A stretch of DNA of 64,000 nucleotides from Verrucomicrobia bacterium Tous-C9LFEB (GTDB lineage Bacteria > Verrucomicrobiota > Verrucomicrobiia > Methylacidiphilales > UBA1321): contig NEUU01000003.1 in assembly GCA_002304345.1 (NCBI GenBank), forward strand, positions 240,667-304,666, read 5' to 3'. The number at the start of each line of letters is the position of its first letter. Position 1 is the first letter of the stretch. Both the position numbers and the translations under genes were made by a program. The notes under the pieces were generated by a model. The model did no database searches. It saw only the letters and a list, made by a program, of their open reading frames with translations, and had not been told where the DNA came from. This document shows positions 15,890-25,105 of the stretch, piece after piece.

Positions 15890-18250
15890 ATGCGCGTTAC
15901 CCTGACTTCGCCTCCGTTCCAAAACGTCCCGTGTTACTCGGCCTCTGAACCGTGGAAAGCCACGAGCCAATGGCCCGCCTTATGGGTGGTGCCGCCGGAG
16001 GAATGGCACAAGTTGTGGGTGGCGGCGTTCCGGTGTCAGTTCAGGACAACGAACCGGACTCGCGACCGGCTGCATGTGACGGCGGACGAACGGTACGAGC
16101 TTTATCTCGATGGCCAGTGGATCGGCCGCGGTGCCCAGCGTGGCGATAAGAGCCAGTGGTTCTACGAATCGTATGCGGTCGATTTAAAGCCCGGTTTGCA
16201 TACACTCGTCGCGTGCGTCTGGGCGTTGGGACCGTTGGCACCGTGGGCGCAGGTATCGATCCGGCCGGGCTTTTTTTGCTGTCCCGAAAAGCCGGAGCTC
16301 GTGGCGAAAGTAGCGACGGGTGTGGCTCCGTGGGAACTCCTCCCCTTGCGCGATCGCACGTTTCGCGACATGGGACCTGCCGCAGGTACGGCCATCGGGT
16401 CGGGACCGAGCGAGACGCTTGATGCGCGGGTGACGTCGTGGGGCTGGGAGCGTGGCGTGGGCGAGGGATGGATCGTCGCTGGAAAAGGCGGGGGCGGGTA
16501 TCATGGCTTTCAGGCCCACTCGACCCGGCCCGAGCATTGGCTGAAGCCGGCGACATTGCCGCCGCAGCTGAATCGTCCATGGAAACGCTTTCGCCTTTTC
16601 CGCACGGAATCGGACGCGATTGCCGCAAAGGCGTGGCTCGAATTTCTGAAGAAGGGCGTAGCGATCACGATCCCGGCGAAGTCGAAAGTCAGCCTCCTCA
16701 TCGATCTGGAGGATTATCTCTGCGCCTATCCCGAGTTGAAATGGAGCGGCGGCGCGGGCAGTAAAATTTCGCTTGGCTGGACCGAGGCCTTGCGCGATCC
16801 GGCGAGCGATGACAAGCGGCATGGGAACGTGACGGCAGAAAGTCGCTTCCTGGGGCCGAGTGATGAAATCATCGTGGACGGCGGGGCGAATCGCTCGTGG
16901 CATCCGCTCTGGTGGCGATGCGGGTGCTATGTGCAACTGGAGATCGAGACTGGCGCGGAAGCGCTCACGCTCAATGGAATCACCTTTTTTGAAACCCGCT
17001 ACCCGCTGTCGGTGGAGAGTCGCTGGCAGACGCCCGACGCAGAGCTGGAACGCGTGCTCGCGATCAGCCGCCGGACGCTCGAAATGTGTCTGCACGAGAC
17101 CTACGTCGACTGCCCGTACTACGAGCAATTGATGTATGTCGGCGATACGCGGCTGCAATGTTTGCTGACTTACGCACTGACAACCGACACGCGTCCCCCG
17201 CGCAACGCGCTCGCGCTGTACGATTCCTCGCGCGTGAATCCCTCCGGCATCGTGGCCTGCGCGCATCCGAATAATGGTGGGCAATTGATCCCGCCATTTG
17301 CCCTCTGGTGGGTGGCGATGGTGTACGACTTGGCGCGTTGGCGGGGACAGCCCGACTTCATTCGCGAACGATTGCCCGGCGTGCGCGCTGTGCTGGATCT
17401 CTTTCATCAACACGTCGACGCGGACGGCGTGCTGCGCGGACTGGAAGGCTGGAACTTTTTCGACTGGACCTTCCAACCCGGTGGCGTCCCGGCGGGTGGC
17501 GAACCCGGAGGCCGCAACGCCGGGCTGCAAGCGCATTGGGCTCTGGTGCTGGGCTACGTCGTTGAACTCGAAACGTACGCCGGGGAGCCGGAACTTGCCG
17601 CGCGTTATCGCCGTTGGCAACGCGAGGCGCAGCAGGCATTGATGAGCACGTTTTGGAACGAGAAACGTGGATTGTTGGCGGATGACGCGAAACACACAAG
17701 TTACTCCGAGCAGGTGCAATGTCTCGCCCTGCTCGCGGGCGTGTTCACCGCGAAACAGCGGGCGCGGGTCTGGAAGGGAATTGAAACCGGTTCCGATCTC
17801 CTCCGCAGCAGTTGCTACTTCGCGCACTACTTCTTTGAAGCGAGTTTGGCCGCCGGCCGATCGGATCTTTTCTTCGCGAGGCTCGCGCCGTGGCGGCAAG
17901 GGGTGCAGGAGGGCTTTCGCACGACGCCGGAGACCTTCGGGCAGACCCGGTCCGATTGCCACGCCTGGAGCGCGCACCCGCTCTACCATTATCTGACCGG
18001 CGTGGTTGGCATCCAGCCCGGCGGTTTCGGATTCGAAACCGTGACCATTGCTCCGCAACTCGGCGAACTGAAATCCGCTTCCGGTGAGCTCGCCCACCCG
18101 TTGGGCACGATTCGCGTGAAGGTGTGGCAGACAAAAGGCAAGCTCACGGCCGAGATCGAATTGCCCCAGGGATTGCGCGGCGTGTTTCGCGCCGGTGGAA
18201 AGACCAAGCCCTTGCGCGCGGGGAAGCAGAAGATCACCGCGCTGGCTTGA
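15890..18250 (+). CDS. Alpha-L-rhamnosidase-like glycoside hydrolase (GH78-type)
   Basis: This protein of about 786 residues resembles bacterial alpha-L-rhamnosidases, which remove terminal rhamnose from plant polysaccharides and glycosides. The N-terminal half is beta-rich, as in the accessory domains (RYELYLDGQWIGRGAQRGD). The (alpha/alpha)6 catalytic part begins near residue 380, with HETYVDCPYYEQLMYVGDTR carrying the conserved DCPxxEQ acidic motif, followed by GLEGWNFFDWTF. A C-terminal beta domain closes the protein. No signal peptide is obvious. The frame is open from a GTG at 15842, directly after the protease stop, but the ATG at 15890 gives a more natural N-terminus. Its 3' end overlaps the convergent PEP-CTERM gene by 17 bp. 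Confidence 0.85.
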   Translation: MRVTLTSPPFQNVPCYSASEPWKATSQWPALWVVPPEEWHKLWVAAFRCQFRTTNRTRDRLHVTADERYELYLDGQWIGRGAQRGDKSQWFYESYAVDLKPGLHTLVACVWALGPLAPWAQVSIRPGFFCCPEKPELVAKVATGVAPWELLPLRDRTFRDMGPAAGTAIGSGPSETLDARVTSWGWERGVGEGWIVAGKGGGGYHGFQAHSTRPEHWLKPATLPPQLNRPWKRFRLFRTESDAIAAKAWLEFLKKGVAITIPAKSKVSLLIDLEDYLCAYPELKWSGGAGSKISLGWTEALRDPASDDKRHGNVTAESRFLGPSDEIIVDGGANRSWHPLWWRCGCYVQLEIETGAEALTLNGITFFETRYPLSVESRWQTPDAELERVLAISRRTLEMCLHETYVDCPYYEQLMYVGDTRLQCLLTYALTTDTRPPRNALALYDSSRVNPSGIVACAHPNNGGQLIPPFALWWVAMVYDLARWRGQPDFIRERLPGVRAVLDLFHQHVDADGVLRGLEGWNFFDWTFQPGGVPAGGEPGGRNAGLQAHWALVLGYVVELETYAGEPELAARYRRWQREAQQALMSTFWNEKRGLLADDAKHTSYSEQVQCLALLAGVFTAKQRARVWKGIETGSDLLRSSCYFAHYFFEASLAAGRSDLFFARLAPWRQGVQEGFRTTPETFGQTRSDCHAWSAHPLYHYLTGVVGIQPGGFGFETVTIAPQLGELKSASGELAHPLGTIRVKVWQTKGKLTAEIELPQGLRGVFRAGGKTKPLRAGKQKITALA

Positions 18251-19157
18251 AAGAACGAGGCCCTGAGAACGTCAGCAGGAAGAGTGCGAGGAGGAGCAAG
18301 CCGACGACCGACGGTTCCGGAATGGCCTGGATGGCCATGACCTCGTGGATTGTGCTGGTGCCGGTCATCGCGTAATTATTGGTATGGGGCAGTTCGCCCG
18401 CGTACTGATCGTAATCGATCTTGAGTTCGCCACCGGCTTCCCAGAGGTGACCGGAGGTAAATTTGGCGCCGCCCTCGACGGTGTCACCGTTGACGCCGTA
18501 ACTTTGCGAGGGGTCGAGCGGATCGAGGAAGGTGAGGGTGGCGTCTTCGGTCCACTGGATAATCCCGTCGCCGTTGGCATCGTACCAGGTGAAACCGGTG
18601 GCCAGGAGTTCGTGACCGTCACCGTTGGAGTATTCGATGCCGAAAATCAGTGCGGAGCCGAGGGTGAGATGATTGTAGAGAAATTGCTAGGTGGCTTGAC
18701 CGTCGGTGATGAAGCTCGGCTTGGTCGGCGGATTCCAATAGTTCGCCGGGAACAGGCCGGACAGGACAACGTTGGAGATGGCATTGCGCGCGGTCAGATA
18801 ATTTTCCACCACGCTTGGGATTAGGTTGAGAGAGGTGCCCGAGAGGGAACTCGTGGCGTAGTAGGTTTCGCTCGCGAGCAGTTCATCGGTGCTTTTCCAT
18901 TCCGCGTAGGTCGACCCGGCGAGAGTGGTGCCAAAGAGAGACGCGTACCGGTTTTGCAGATAGATGAAGGCGTTCGTGGTCGAGGTGGGCACGCAGGCTT
19001 CGCTGCCGACGACAGGCAGGCTGTATTGATCCAGATAGCCGGAATAGGAGCTGCTGATTTGCGTCGAATAAGTCGACTGGGAATAGGCGACGCTGAGGGT
19101 CAGAAAGAACGTCCCCACTATTCCAGCCCAAGACAGGAAACAGGATCGAGTTTTCAT
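18234..19157 (-). pseudogene. PEP-CTERM protein interrupted by an in-frame amber codon
   Basis: On the minus strand the frame starts at 19157 with a signal peptide (MKTRSCFLSWAGIVGTFFLTLSVAYS) and encodes about 156 residues, including GSEACVPTSTTNAFIYLQ, which resembles the Cys region of C39-like PEP-CTERM proteins. A single TAG at 18687-18689 stops it. The same frame then stays open for another 150 codons with good coding character (GDGHELLATGFTWYDANGDG) and ends in a canonical sorting tail, IPEPSVVGLLLLALFLL plus a basic end. One nonsense mutation therefore splits a 307-residue exosortase substrate, unless the amber codon is read through or is a sequencing error. Without the tail the protein would not be sorted by exosortase. 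Confidence 0.85.
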
Positions 19158-19317
19158 GCGCAGTGTGGTCGCTCCCCTTGCGCGAAGGCTAGCTATAATT
19201 GGTGATTATAACAAGTATAAGAATTCATTGAGTCCATCTCCTTGTTGGGGGGGGGCGTTCAAGGATCCACCAGAACAGGGCTCTATCGGCAACAAGCTGG
19301 GTCCAGCGTCACGCTGG

Positions 19318-19755
19318 TCACGCGGGCTGCTGCTTGATCTTCTCGACGAGATTCGGCTGCGCGGCGGGAAGCGCGAAAAGGTCCTGCACCTTCTTGAAGA
19401 GCGTCGGCATCGGGAACGGCTTCGGCAGCGTCGCGTCGTAACCGGCCTGACGCGCTTCGTTGAGGAGTTTCTCATCGAAGAGCCCGCTGATCAAAATGTA
19501 CTTTGCCGTGGGGAATTTCTCACCGAGTTTGGCGCGCAAATCGATGCCGTTCATTCCGGGGAGATTGTAATCCACAACGAACACTGTCTGACCGGGGCAG
19601 GGATGGGAGAGCGCCTTGAGAGCGGCTTCTGCATCCAGATAGCCGGTGACGTTGAAGTGCGGCTTGAGCCAGTCGCAGAGCAGGTCGTTGGTCGTGGTGT
19701 TGTCTTCCACGATGATGACGTGTTTGGATTCAGTTGATTCAGCAGGGGAACTCAT
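19318..19755 (-). CDS. Single-domain response regulator (CheY-like)
   Basis: A 145-residue receiver-only protein. The receiver residues are visible: E17/D18 (IIVEDN), phosphoacceptor D62 (FVVDYNLPGMNG), S90 (ILISG) and K112 (LPKPF). It has no output domain, so it should signal by protein contact, or pass phosphate on. It lies directly downstream of a second, similar receiver gene (54 bp gap, same strand), and no kinase is seen nearby. The C-terminal about 15 residues are a Pro/Gln-rich tail. Confidence 0.9.
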   Translation of the reverse strand: MSSPAESTESKHVIIVEDNTTTNDLLCDWLKPHFNVTGYLDAEAALKALSHPCPGQTVFVVDYNLPGMNGIDLRAKLGEKFPTAKYILISGLFDEKLLNEARQAGYDATLPKPFPMPTLFKKVQDLFALPAAQPNLVEKIKQQPA

Positions 19756-19809
19756 AGTACGTCGAATTCACTGTTTCCCCTGTAGCCCATCATCACTCTT
19801 GTGCGCTGT

Positions 19810-20187
19810 TTACGCGGTAATCAGGTTGAGGATGTTCTTCTCGAGGATGGTGAAATCAAAAGGTTTCAGGATCAGGGCGTCGAAGCCGAGCTGATGGGCG
19901 TCTTGCGCCAGCTCGAGGCTCATCTCGCCACTGATGCAGATGAACTTGCTCTGCGCACGCGTGGAGCGGAGTTGTTTGAAGAACTCGATACCGTTCATGC
20001 CGGGCAGCCGGTAATCGATAATAAAAATGTCCACCTTGCCCAGTTGCGGCAAAGCTTCCAGGGCCAATTCAGCGGCGCTGAAGGTGTGGACCTGATTTCG
20101 CGAGCCAAAGTAATCGACCAGCGACTGAGAAATCAGCACATCATCTTCCACAATGACAATGCTCGTATCGACTAGTTGTTGGGCCAT
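19810..20187 (-). CDS. Single-domain response regulator (CheY-like), paired copy
   Basis: A 125-residue receiver-only protein beginning MAQQLVDTSIVIVEDD; an upstream in-frame start would add 13 poorly conserved residues. Key residues are E14/D15/D16, phosphoacceptor D58 (FIIDYRLPGMNG), S86 (CISG) and K108 (LKPF). The shared DYxLPGMNGI motif suggests it arose with its neighbour by duplication. The two genes probably form one operon transcribed away from the tuf promoter. The cognate kinase is not in this window. Confidence 0.88.
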   Translation of the reverse strand: MAQQLVDTSIVIVEDDVLISQSLVDYFGSRNQVHTFSAAELALEALPQLGKVDIFIIDYRLPGMNGIEFFKQLRSTRAQSKFICISGEMSLELAQDAHQLGFDALILKPFDFTILEKNILNLITA

Positions 20188-20226
20188 CTGGTTTTTTCTT
20201 ATAAGGGGGTAACGGGTCGGCTGCAA

Positions 20227-20556
20227 GACAATATGAACGAAAGTGCTGAGTTTTCATATTGTCTAATAGTGGGTAAGGGTAAATGATTGTATTTGTAAAA
20301 GGACGCAGGAATTAGCGAAAAAAAACTTAAAAATCATTGACACGCCAAAACGCTCTCTCTAGTACTGATAGCCCAAAGCGAGATCATACCTGAATTTGGA
20401 CTCTTGCGAGTTTGACATTCAGGCGTGGTCTCTTTGCCTTTTTTTCAGGACAGGACTTCAGGACGTATAAAGAGGTCCGGTTGAGAGAGAAGGGTGGAAA
20501 GAAGACGCCTGGGGAGACTCGCGCGATTCTGGCTTTGGACGATGGCCTATGGCTAA
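20227..20556 (+). promoter_or_regulatory. Promoter and leader region of the tRNA-Thr/tuf operon
   Basis: A good sigma70-type promoter is visible: TTGACA at 20337-20342, a 17-bp spacer, and TAGTAC at 20360-20365, preceded by an A/T-rich tract at about 20319-20336 that could act as an UP element. A second TTGACA at about 20412 has no matching -10 box. The remaining leader up to the tRNA holds no gene that I can support. Confidence 0.65.
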
Positions 20557-20629
<73 letters not shown>

Positions 20630-20758
20630 CGCCAGGGCAGGCGAGCCGTCCGAAAGGATGAGCGAGCCAGCAGGGTACGAAACAAGGAGAGAGATACTTA
20701 AGACAACGATTGTCTCTGAAAACGGCAGAGTTTTCCGGGACGTGAACATGGAGTAGCA

Positions 20759-21943
20759 ATGGCAAAGGAATCATTTAATCGCAGTAAACCGCACGTCAAT
20801 ATCGGCACCATCGGTCACGTGGATCACGGGAAAACCACGCTCACCGCGGCAATCACCAGCATCCTGGCTAAAAAGGGTCTGGCGGAAGCTCGTGCCTACG
20901 ATCAGATCGACAATTCCCCCGAAGAAAAAGAACGTGGTATCACGATCAACACGACCCACGTTGAATACCAGACCGACAAGCGTCACTACGCTCACGTCGA
21001 CTGTCCCGGACACGCGGACTACATCAAGAACATGATCACGGGTGCGGCGCAGATGGACGGCGCTATCCTCGTTGTCAGCGCCGCTGACGGTCCGATGCCT
21101 CAAACCCGCGAGCACATTCTCTTGGCTCGTCAGGTTGGCGTTCCGGCCCTCGTGGTGTTCATGAACAAGACCGACATGGTCGACGACAAGGAACTCCTGG
21201 ATCTCGTCGAACTCGAAGTTCGCGAACTCCTCACTCAGTATGAGTTCCCCGGTGACAAGATTCCGATCGTCAAGGGTTCCGCTTTGAAGGCGCTCGAAGG
21301 CGACGCCGAATACGAAAAGGCCATCATCGACCTCATGGACGCGGTGGATTCTTACATCCCCGTTCCGGAACGTCCGAAGGATCAGCCCTTCCTCATGCCT
21401 GTGGAAGACGTGTTCAACATTGAAGGTCGCGGCACTGTGGTGACCGGTCGTGTCGAACGTGGCATCCTTAAGAAGATGGAAGAAGTCGAAATCGTTGGTA
21501 TTCGCGACACCGTGAAGACCACCGTGACCGACATCGAAATGTTCCGCAAGCTCCTCGACTCCGCCGAAGCCGGCGACAACGTCGGATTGCTGATGCGTGG
21601 CACCAAGAAGGACGACGTCGAACGCGGTCAGGTTATTGCCAAGCCCGGTTCGATCAAGCCTCACACGAAGTTCAAGGCCCAGGTCTACATCCTGAGCAAG
21701 GAAGAAGGCGGCCGTCATACTCCGTTCTTCAAGGGTTACCGCCCTCAGTTCTACTTCCGCACGACGGACGTGACTGGTGTGGTGACGCTGAAGGAAGGCG
21801 TTGAGATGGTCATGCCTGGCGACAACGTCGAAATCGACGTCGAGCTGATCACCCCGATCGCGATGGAAAAGCAGATTCGTTTCGCTATCCGTGAAGGTGG
21901 CAAGACGGTCGGCGCCGGTCGCGTGACGGAAGTGCAGAGCTAG
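20759..21943 (+). CDS. tuf: Elongation factor Tu
   Basis: EF-Tu brings aminoacyl-tRNA to the ribosome with GTP. The 394-residue sequence contains GHVDHGKT at 19-26, the DCPGHADY motif, NKTD for guanine recognition and a C-terminus ending GRVTEVQS. The ATG has GGAG 7 bp upstream. It lies between tRNA-Thr and tRNA-Trp genes, the usual tuf neighbourhood, and leads into secE-nusG and the ribosomal protein/RNA polymerase genes. A strong hairpin follows it at 21970-22016. Confidence 0.98.
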   Translation: MAKESFNRSKPHVNIGTIGHVDHGKTTLTAAITSILAKKGLAEARAYDQIDNSPEEKERGITINTTHVEYQTDKRHYAHVDCPGHADYIKNMITGAAQMDGAILVVSAADGPMPQTREHILLARQVGVPALVVFMNKTDMVDDKELLDLVELEVRELLTQYEFPGDKIPIVKGSALKALEGDAEYEKAIIDLMDAVDSYIPVPERPKDQPFLMPVEDVFNIEGRGTVVTGRVERGILKKMEEVEIVGIRDTVKTTVTDIEMFRKLLDSAEAGDNVGLLMRGTKKDDVERGQVIAKPGSIKPHTKFKAQVYILSKEEGGRHTPFFKGYRPQFYFRTTDVTGVVTLKEGVEMVMPGDNVEIDVELITPIAMEKQIRFAIREGGKTVGAGRVTEVQS

Positions 21944-21969
21944 TTTAGACAGAAAAAAAGATAACGGAA

Positions 21970-22016
21970 ACCGGGACTGGTGACCCTGCGAAAGCGGGAA
22001 ATTCACCGGTCCCGGT
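21970..22016 (+). promoter_or_regulatory. Strong hairpin between tuf and tRNA-Trp
   Basis: ACCGGGACTGGTGA (21970-21983) pairs with TCACCGGTCCCGGT (22003-22016) with one G-U pair, and an inner CCCTGC/GCGGG stem fills the loop. No T-run follows, so a processing or mRNA-stability element is more likely than a simple terminator. Confidence 0.7.
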
Positions 22017-22035
22017 CCGCAGTCTCAACCAACAA

Positions 22036-22108
22036 AGGGCAGTAGCTCAATTGGTAGAGTAGCGGTCTCCAAAACCGTCGGTTGTGGGTTCGAGTCCCTC
22101 CTGCCCTG
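22036..22108 (+). tRNA. tRNA-Trp (anticodon CCA)
   Basis: Acceptor arms AGGGCAG/CTGCCCT pair, the anticodon loop is CTCCAAA (anticodon CCA) on a CGGT/ACCG stem, and the T-arm reads GGGTTCGAGTCCC. The discriminator is G, as in bacterial tRNA-Trp. It sits 23 bp before secE, a classical arrangement. Confidence 0.96.
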
Positions 22109-22130
22109 GGTTGATAAGAAGAAGAAAGTG

Positions 22131-22436
22131 ATGAAGTACTTACAGGAACATTGGTTCACAGCTATCGTGCTGGCAGTCGCTGCGGTGATTCTCCTGGCGT
22201 TGCTGGTGAAGCATGCCGCGCGTATCCGCTCCTTCTTTATTGAAGTGGGTGGCGAACTGGCGAAGTGTTCCTGGCCATGGGACCCGCAACAGACCGGGCT
22301 CAAGCGCTACAAGGAATTGATTGACTCCACCACGGTGGTAGTTGTGTCGACCCTGTTGCTGGCTGGCTTTGTCACGGCCTCGGATTTTGTTCTGGTGAAG
22401 GTGATTGGCTTTTTAACCCGTTTCCACACCACCTAA
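22131..22436 (+). CDS. secE: Preprotein translocase subunit SecE
   Basis: A 101-residue SecE, the small clamp subunit of the SecYEG channel in the inner membrane. It has an N-terminal hydrophobic segment (about 9-27), the conserved amphipathic region (EVGGELAKCSWPW followed by RYKELIDSTTVVV) and the C-terminal membrane segment (about 70-95). The extra N-terminal helix makes it longer than the minimal one-helix SecE. The ATG at 22131 is preferred over the GTG one codon earlier. nusG follows after 6 bp. Confidence 0.93.
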   Translation: MKYLQEHWFTAIVLAVAAVILLALLVKHAARIRSFFIEVGGELAKCSWPWDPQQTGLKRYKELIDSTTVVVVSTLLLAGFVTASDFVLVKVIGFLTRFHTT

Positions 22437-22442
22437 AATTTT

Positions 22443-23054
22443 ATGACGGAATCGATTGAAACAGGTGATGAGGGCATTACCACCCCGGCGCCGGTCCCTG
22501 CGGGACCTCCTGCCCAGTGGTATGCATTGCACGTGCTCTCCGGCCAGGAAAAACGGGTCAAGGACAGCATTGAAAAGCGTCTGAAGGCCGAGGAAATGAC
22601 TGACCTGATCCGCGAGGTGATTATCCCCGTGGAACGCGTCTCGGAAGTCAAGCGTGGCAAGAAGATCGAGTCCGAGCGCAAGCTCTATCCCGGTTACGTC
22701 TTCGTGCACATGGTGCTTCAGGATGAGAACCGCAAGATTGTTGACCGCACGTGGTACTTCGTTCGCGAAACCAACGGCGTCATCGGTTTTGCCAACGGCG
22801 AAAAGCCCATTGCCATGCCGCAGTCCGAAGTGGACGCGATGCTTGGCCAGATGCGCGAACGCGAAGAGAAAGTCATGCCCAAGGTCGCCTTCAACATTGG
22901 CGACAAGGTCAAGGTTGGCGACGGTCCCTTCCAAAGCCAGGAAGGTATCATTGAGAAAATTGACGCGGAACGTGGTAAACTGCACGTTTCCGTCAGCATG
23001 TTTGGCCGTTCCACCCCGGTCGAACTCGAATATTGGCAAGTGGAGAAAAGCTAA
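22443..23054 (+). CDS. nusG: Transcription termination/antitermination factor NusG
   Basis: A 203-residue NusG, which links RNA polymerase to Rho and to the ribosome. The NGN domain occupies about 20-145 (QWYALHVLSGQEKRVKDSIE, and ERKLYPGYVFVHMVL) and the KOW domain the C-terminus (FNIGDKVKVGDGPFQSQEG). A Pro/Ala-rich N-terminal extension of about 22 residues precedes the NGN domain. It is in the conserved secE-nusG-rplK order. Confidence 0.96.
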   Translation: MTESIETGDEGITTPAPVPAGPPAQWYALHVLSGQEKRVKDSIEKRLKAEEMTDLIREVIIPVERVSEVKRGKKIESERKLYPGYVFVHMVLQDENRKIVDRTWYFVRETNGVIGFANGEKPIAMPQSEVDAMLGQMREREEKVMPKVAFNIGDKVKVGDGPFQSQEGIIEKIDAERGKLHVSVSMFGRSTPVELEYWQVEKS

Positions 23055-23111
23055 ACACACACAGGAGGGGGCTTCGAGCGGACAAGAAACCGCCGGGTCC
23101 CAACATCATTT

Positions 23112-23537
23112 ATGGCAAAAGAAGTCGTCGCAACCATTCGTCTGCAAATCCCGGCAGGTTCCGCTAACCCGGCGCCTCCCGTTGGTCCCGCGTTGGGTCA
23201 ACAGGGCGTCAACATCATGGCGTTCTGCAAGGAATTCAACGCCGCCACGCAGAAAGACGCGGGTAATATCCTTCCCGTCGTCATCACGGTTTACAAGGAC
23301 AAGACCTTCACCTTCATCACCAAGTCGCCCCCCGCGGCGGTCTTGCTCAAGAAGATGGCCAACATTGCCAGCGGTTCCAAGGAACCGAATCGCACCAAGG
23401 TCGGCAAGGTGACCAAGAAGCAGGTCATGGAGATCGTCAAGATCAAGCGCAAGGATCTCAATGCCAACAGCGACGAAGCCGCTTTCCGCATCATTGCAGG
23501 TACGGCGCGCCAGGCGGGCATCGAGATTGTTGACTAA
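23112..23537 (+). CDS. rplK: 50S ribosomal protein L11
   Basis: A 141-residue L11 of the ribosomal GTPase-associated region. The Pro-rich N-terminal domain ([20 protein letters not shown]) and the rRNA-binding C-terminal domain ([20 protein letters not shown]) are intact. No strong ribosome binding site is seen directly before the ATG. It is followed by rplA across a structured 113-bp spacer. Confidence 0.98.
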   Translation: MAKEVVATIRLQIPAGSANPAPPVGPALGQQGVNIMAFCKEFNAATQKDAGNILPVVITVYKDKTFTFITKSPPAAVLLKKMANIASGSKEPNRTKVGKVTKKQVMEIVKIKRKDLNANSDEAAFRIIAGTARQAGIEIVD

Positions 23538-23554
23538 TTTAGTACAATAAAAAA

Positions 23555-23588
23555 TGCGGTGGATCTCAACACGGTTGAGGGTACCGCA
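23555..23588 (+). promoter_or_regulatory. Structured spacer between rplK and rplA
   Basis: TGCGGT (23555-23560) and ACCGCA (23583-23588) form an outer stem, and CTCAAC (23565-23570) and GTTGAG (23574-23579) an inner stem with a 3-base loop, separated by a small asymmetric internal loop. A stem broken by such a loop recalls L1-binding sites on L11-L1 mRNAs, but that assignment is speculative. Confidence 0.5.
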
Positions 23589-23650
23589 CGGTAGAAAAAA
23601 ACAGAGGTGGGAGGGCGCTCGTCGCCCGTTAGCACCACGAGGAGATAAAT

Positions 23651-24352
23651 ATGGCAACCAAACGCAGTAAACGGTATCAGGCCGCCGCAAAGCTCGTCGA
23701 CGCGAAGAAAGTCTACGCGTGGAAAGAAGCTGTCAGCGTGCTCAAACAATTTGCCCCCACGAAGTCCGATCAGACGATCGAACTCTCGTTCAAGCTGGGC
23801 GTTGACCCCAAGCAGAGCGACCAGATGGTCCGCGGCACAGTGGCCCTGCCTCACGGCTCGGGTAAGAACGTTCGCGTTCTCGTGTTCGCCAAGGGTGCCG
23901 CCGCCGAAGCCGCCAAGGCCGCCGGCGCAGAGTACGTTGGTTTCGAAGACCTCATCGCCAAGGTGACCGAAGGTTTCCAAGGGTTTGATGTGGCTGTCGC
24001 CACCCCGGACGCCATGACCGAAGTGCGTAAGCTCGGTAAGGTGCTTGGACCGCGCGGTCTCATGCCCAATCCGAAGACCGGCACCGTCACCGCCGACACG
24101 GCCAAGGCCGTCAAGGAGTGCAAGGCGGGTCGCGTTGAGTTCAAGCTCGACAAGGCCGCGAACCTGCACGTCACCTGCGGCAAGATCTCGTTCAGCCCGG
24201 AAGCCATCATGGACAATGGTCGCGCCGTCATTGAAGGGGTTATCCGCTCTCGTCCGGCCACGGCCAAGGGCAAGTTCATCGAGAACATCGTGCTCTCCGG
24301 CACGTTCACTCCTGGCATCAAGATCGACATCGCGCCGTTCCTGTCGGCCTAA
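23651..24352 (+). CDS. rplA: 50S ribosomal protein L1
   Basis: A 233-residue L1 of the ribosomal L1 stalk, often also a translational repressor of its own mRNA. Diagnostic segments are PHGSGKNVRVLVFAKG, the KLGKVLGPRGLMPNPKTGT motif and ENIVLSGTFTPGIKIDIAP at the C-terminus. GAGGAGAT lies 5 bp before the ATG. It is followed by rplJ after 32 bp. Confidence 0.98.
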   Translation: MATKRSKRYQAAAKLVDAKKVYAWKEAVSVLKQFAPTKSDQTIELSFKLGVDPKQSDQMVRGTVALPHGSGKNVRVLVFAKGAAAEAAKAAGAEYVGFEDLIAKVTEGFQGFDVAVATPDAMTEVRKLGKVLGPRGLMPNPKTGTVTADTAKAVKECKAGRVEFKLDKAANLHVTCGKISFSPEAIMDNGRAVIEGVIRSRPATAKGKFIENIVLSGTFTPGIKIDIAPFLSA

Positions 24353-24384
24353 ACACTCGGAGAAAACGCTAACCATTCACTACT

Positions 24385-24903
24385 ATGCGCCCCGAAAAAA
24401 ATTCCATCATCACAGAAATCCAGAGCAAGGTGAACGCCTCGCCCTTCGTCCTCCTCACGGAGTACGCCGGCATGCGCGTTGACCACTTGAGCGAGCTTCG
24501 CAAGCGCCTCCACGGCGTTGGCGCGGAATATCGCGTCGTCAAGAACACGCTCCTGCGCCGCGCCCTCAAGGACGCGAATCTCCCCGAACTCGGCGGTCTG
24601 CAAGGTCAGACGGCGGTTGTTCTCGGCGAAAAGGACGTTTGCGCCGCCGCGAAGGTGCTCAAGAGCTTCACCGCCGAATTCACCAAGCCGGTGATCAAGG
24701 GTGGTATCCTTGACAACGCGCTTCTCGACAAGGCCCAGATCCTGGCTCTCGCCGATCTGCCTTCCCGCGAAGTGCTCCTGGCAAAGATCCTCGGCACGCT
24801 GCTCGCTCCCGCTTCACAGCTGGTGCGTTTGCTCAACACCCCGGCCTCGCAAGTGGCCCAGGTGCTCAAGGCCAACGCCGAAAAGCAACAGCCGGCCGCC
24901 TAA
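24385..24903 (+). CDS. rplJ: 50S ribosomal protein L10
   Basis: A 172-residue L10, the base of the L7/L12 stalk. The N-terminal rRNA-binding part (LTEYAGMRVDHLSELRKRLH and EYRVVKNTLLRRAL) and the C-terminal helix for L7/L12 binding are present. The upstream spacer is only 32 bp, too short for a long autoregulatory leader; the 202-bp spacer to rplL instead is structured. Confidence 0.97.
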   Translation: MRPEKNSIITEIQSKVNASPFVLLTEYAGMRVDHLSELRKRLHGVGAEYRVVKNTLLRRALKDANLPELGGLQGQTAVVLGEKDVCAAAKVLKSFTAEFTKPVIKGGILDNALLDKAQILALADLPSREVLLAKILGTLLAPASQLVRLLNTPASQVAQVLKANAEKQQPAA

Positions 24904-24936
24904 TCGCGGATTGGAAAAAATATACGAAACAGATTT

Positions 24937-25039
24937 GCGAACCGAAAGCGCCTGAAATTTCCTTGGAAGCAAGGGAGCCTCGGTTCGTAACAAGGGCAGA
25001 ACAAACAAGATCTTACTCTAGCTCCGAAGCCCTTCGGAG
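24937..25039 (+). promoter_or_regulatory. Two hairpins between rplJ and rplL
   Basis: The first pairs GCGAACCGA (24937-24945) with TCGGTTCGT (24980-24988) and holds an inner CCTTG/CAAGG stem. The second pairs CTCCGAAG (25022-25029) with CTTCGGAG (25032-25039). Neither has a T-run. Given that L7/L12 is needed in several copies per L10, a processing or translation-adjusting role is plausible but unproven. Confidence 0.6.
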
Positions 25040-25105
25040 TTAATTGTCGCGCGGGTGCGGGACACTAGGTAAGGCAAAAGATAACAAGAAAGAAAACTCA
25101 GCATT

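Noticed and set aside
19243..19256. Run of nine G residues before the receiver genes, as a phase-variation tract
   Set aside because: It lies in a spacer downstream of a gene end, not in a coding or promoter position where slippage would matter.
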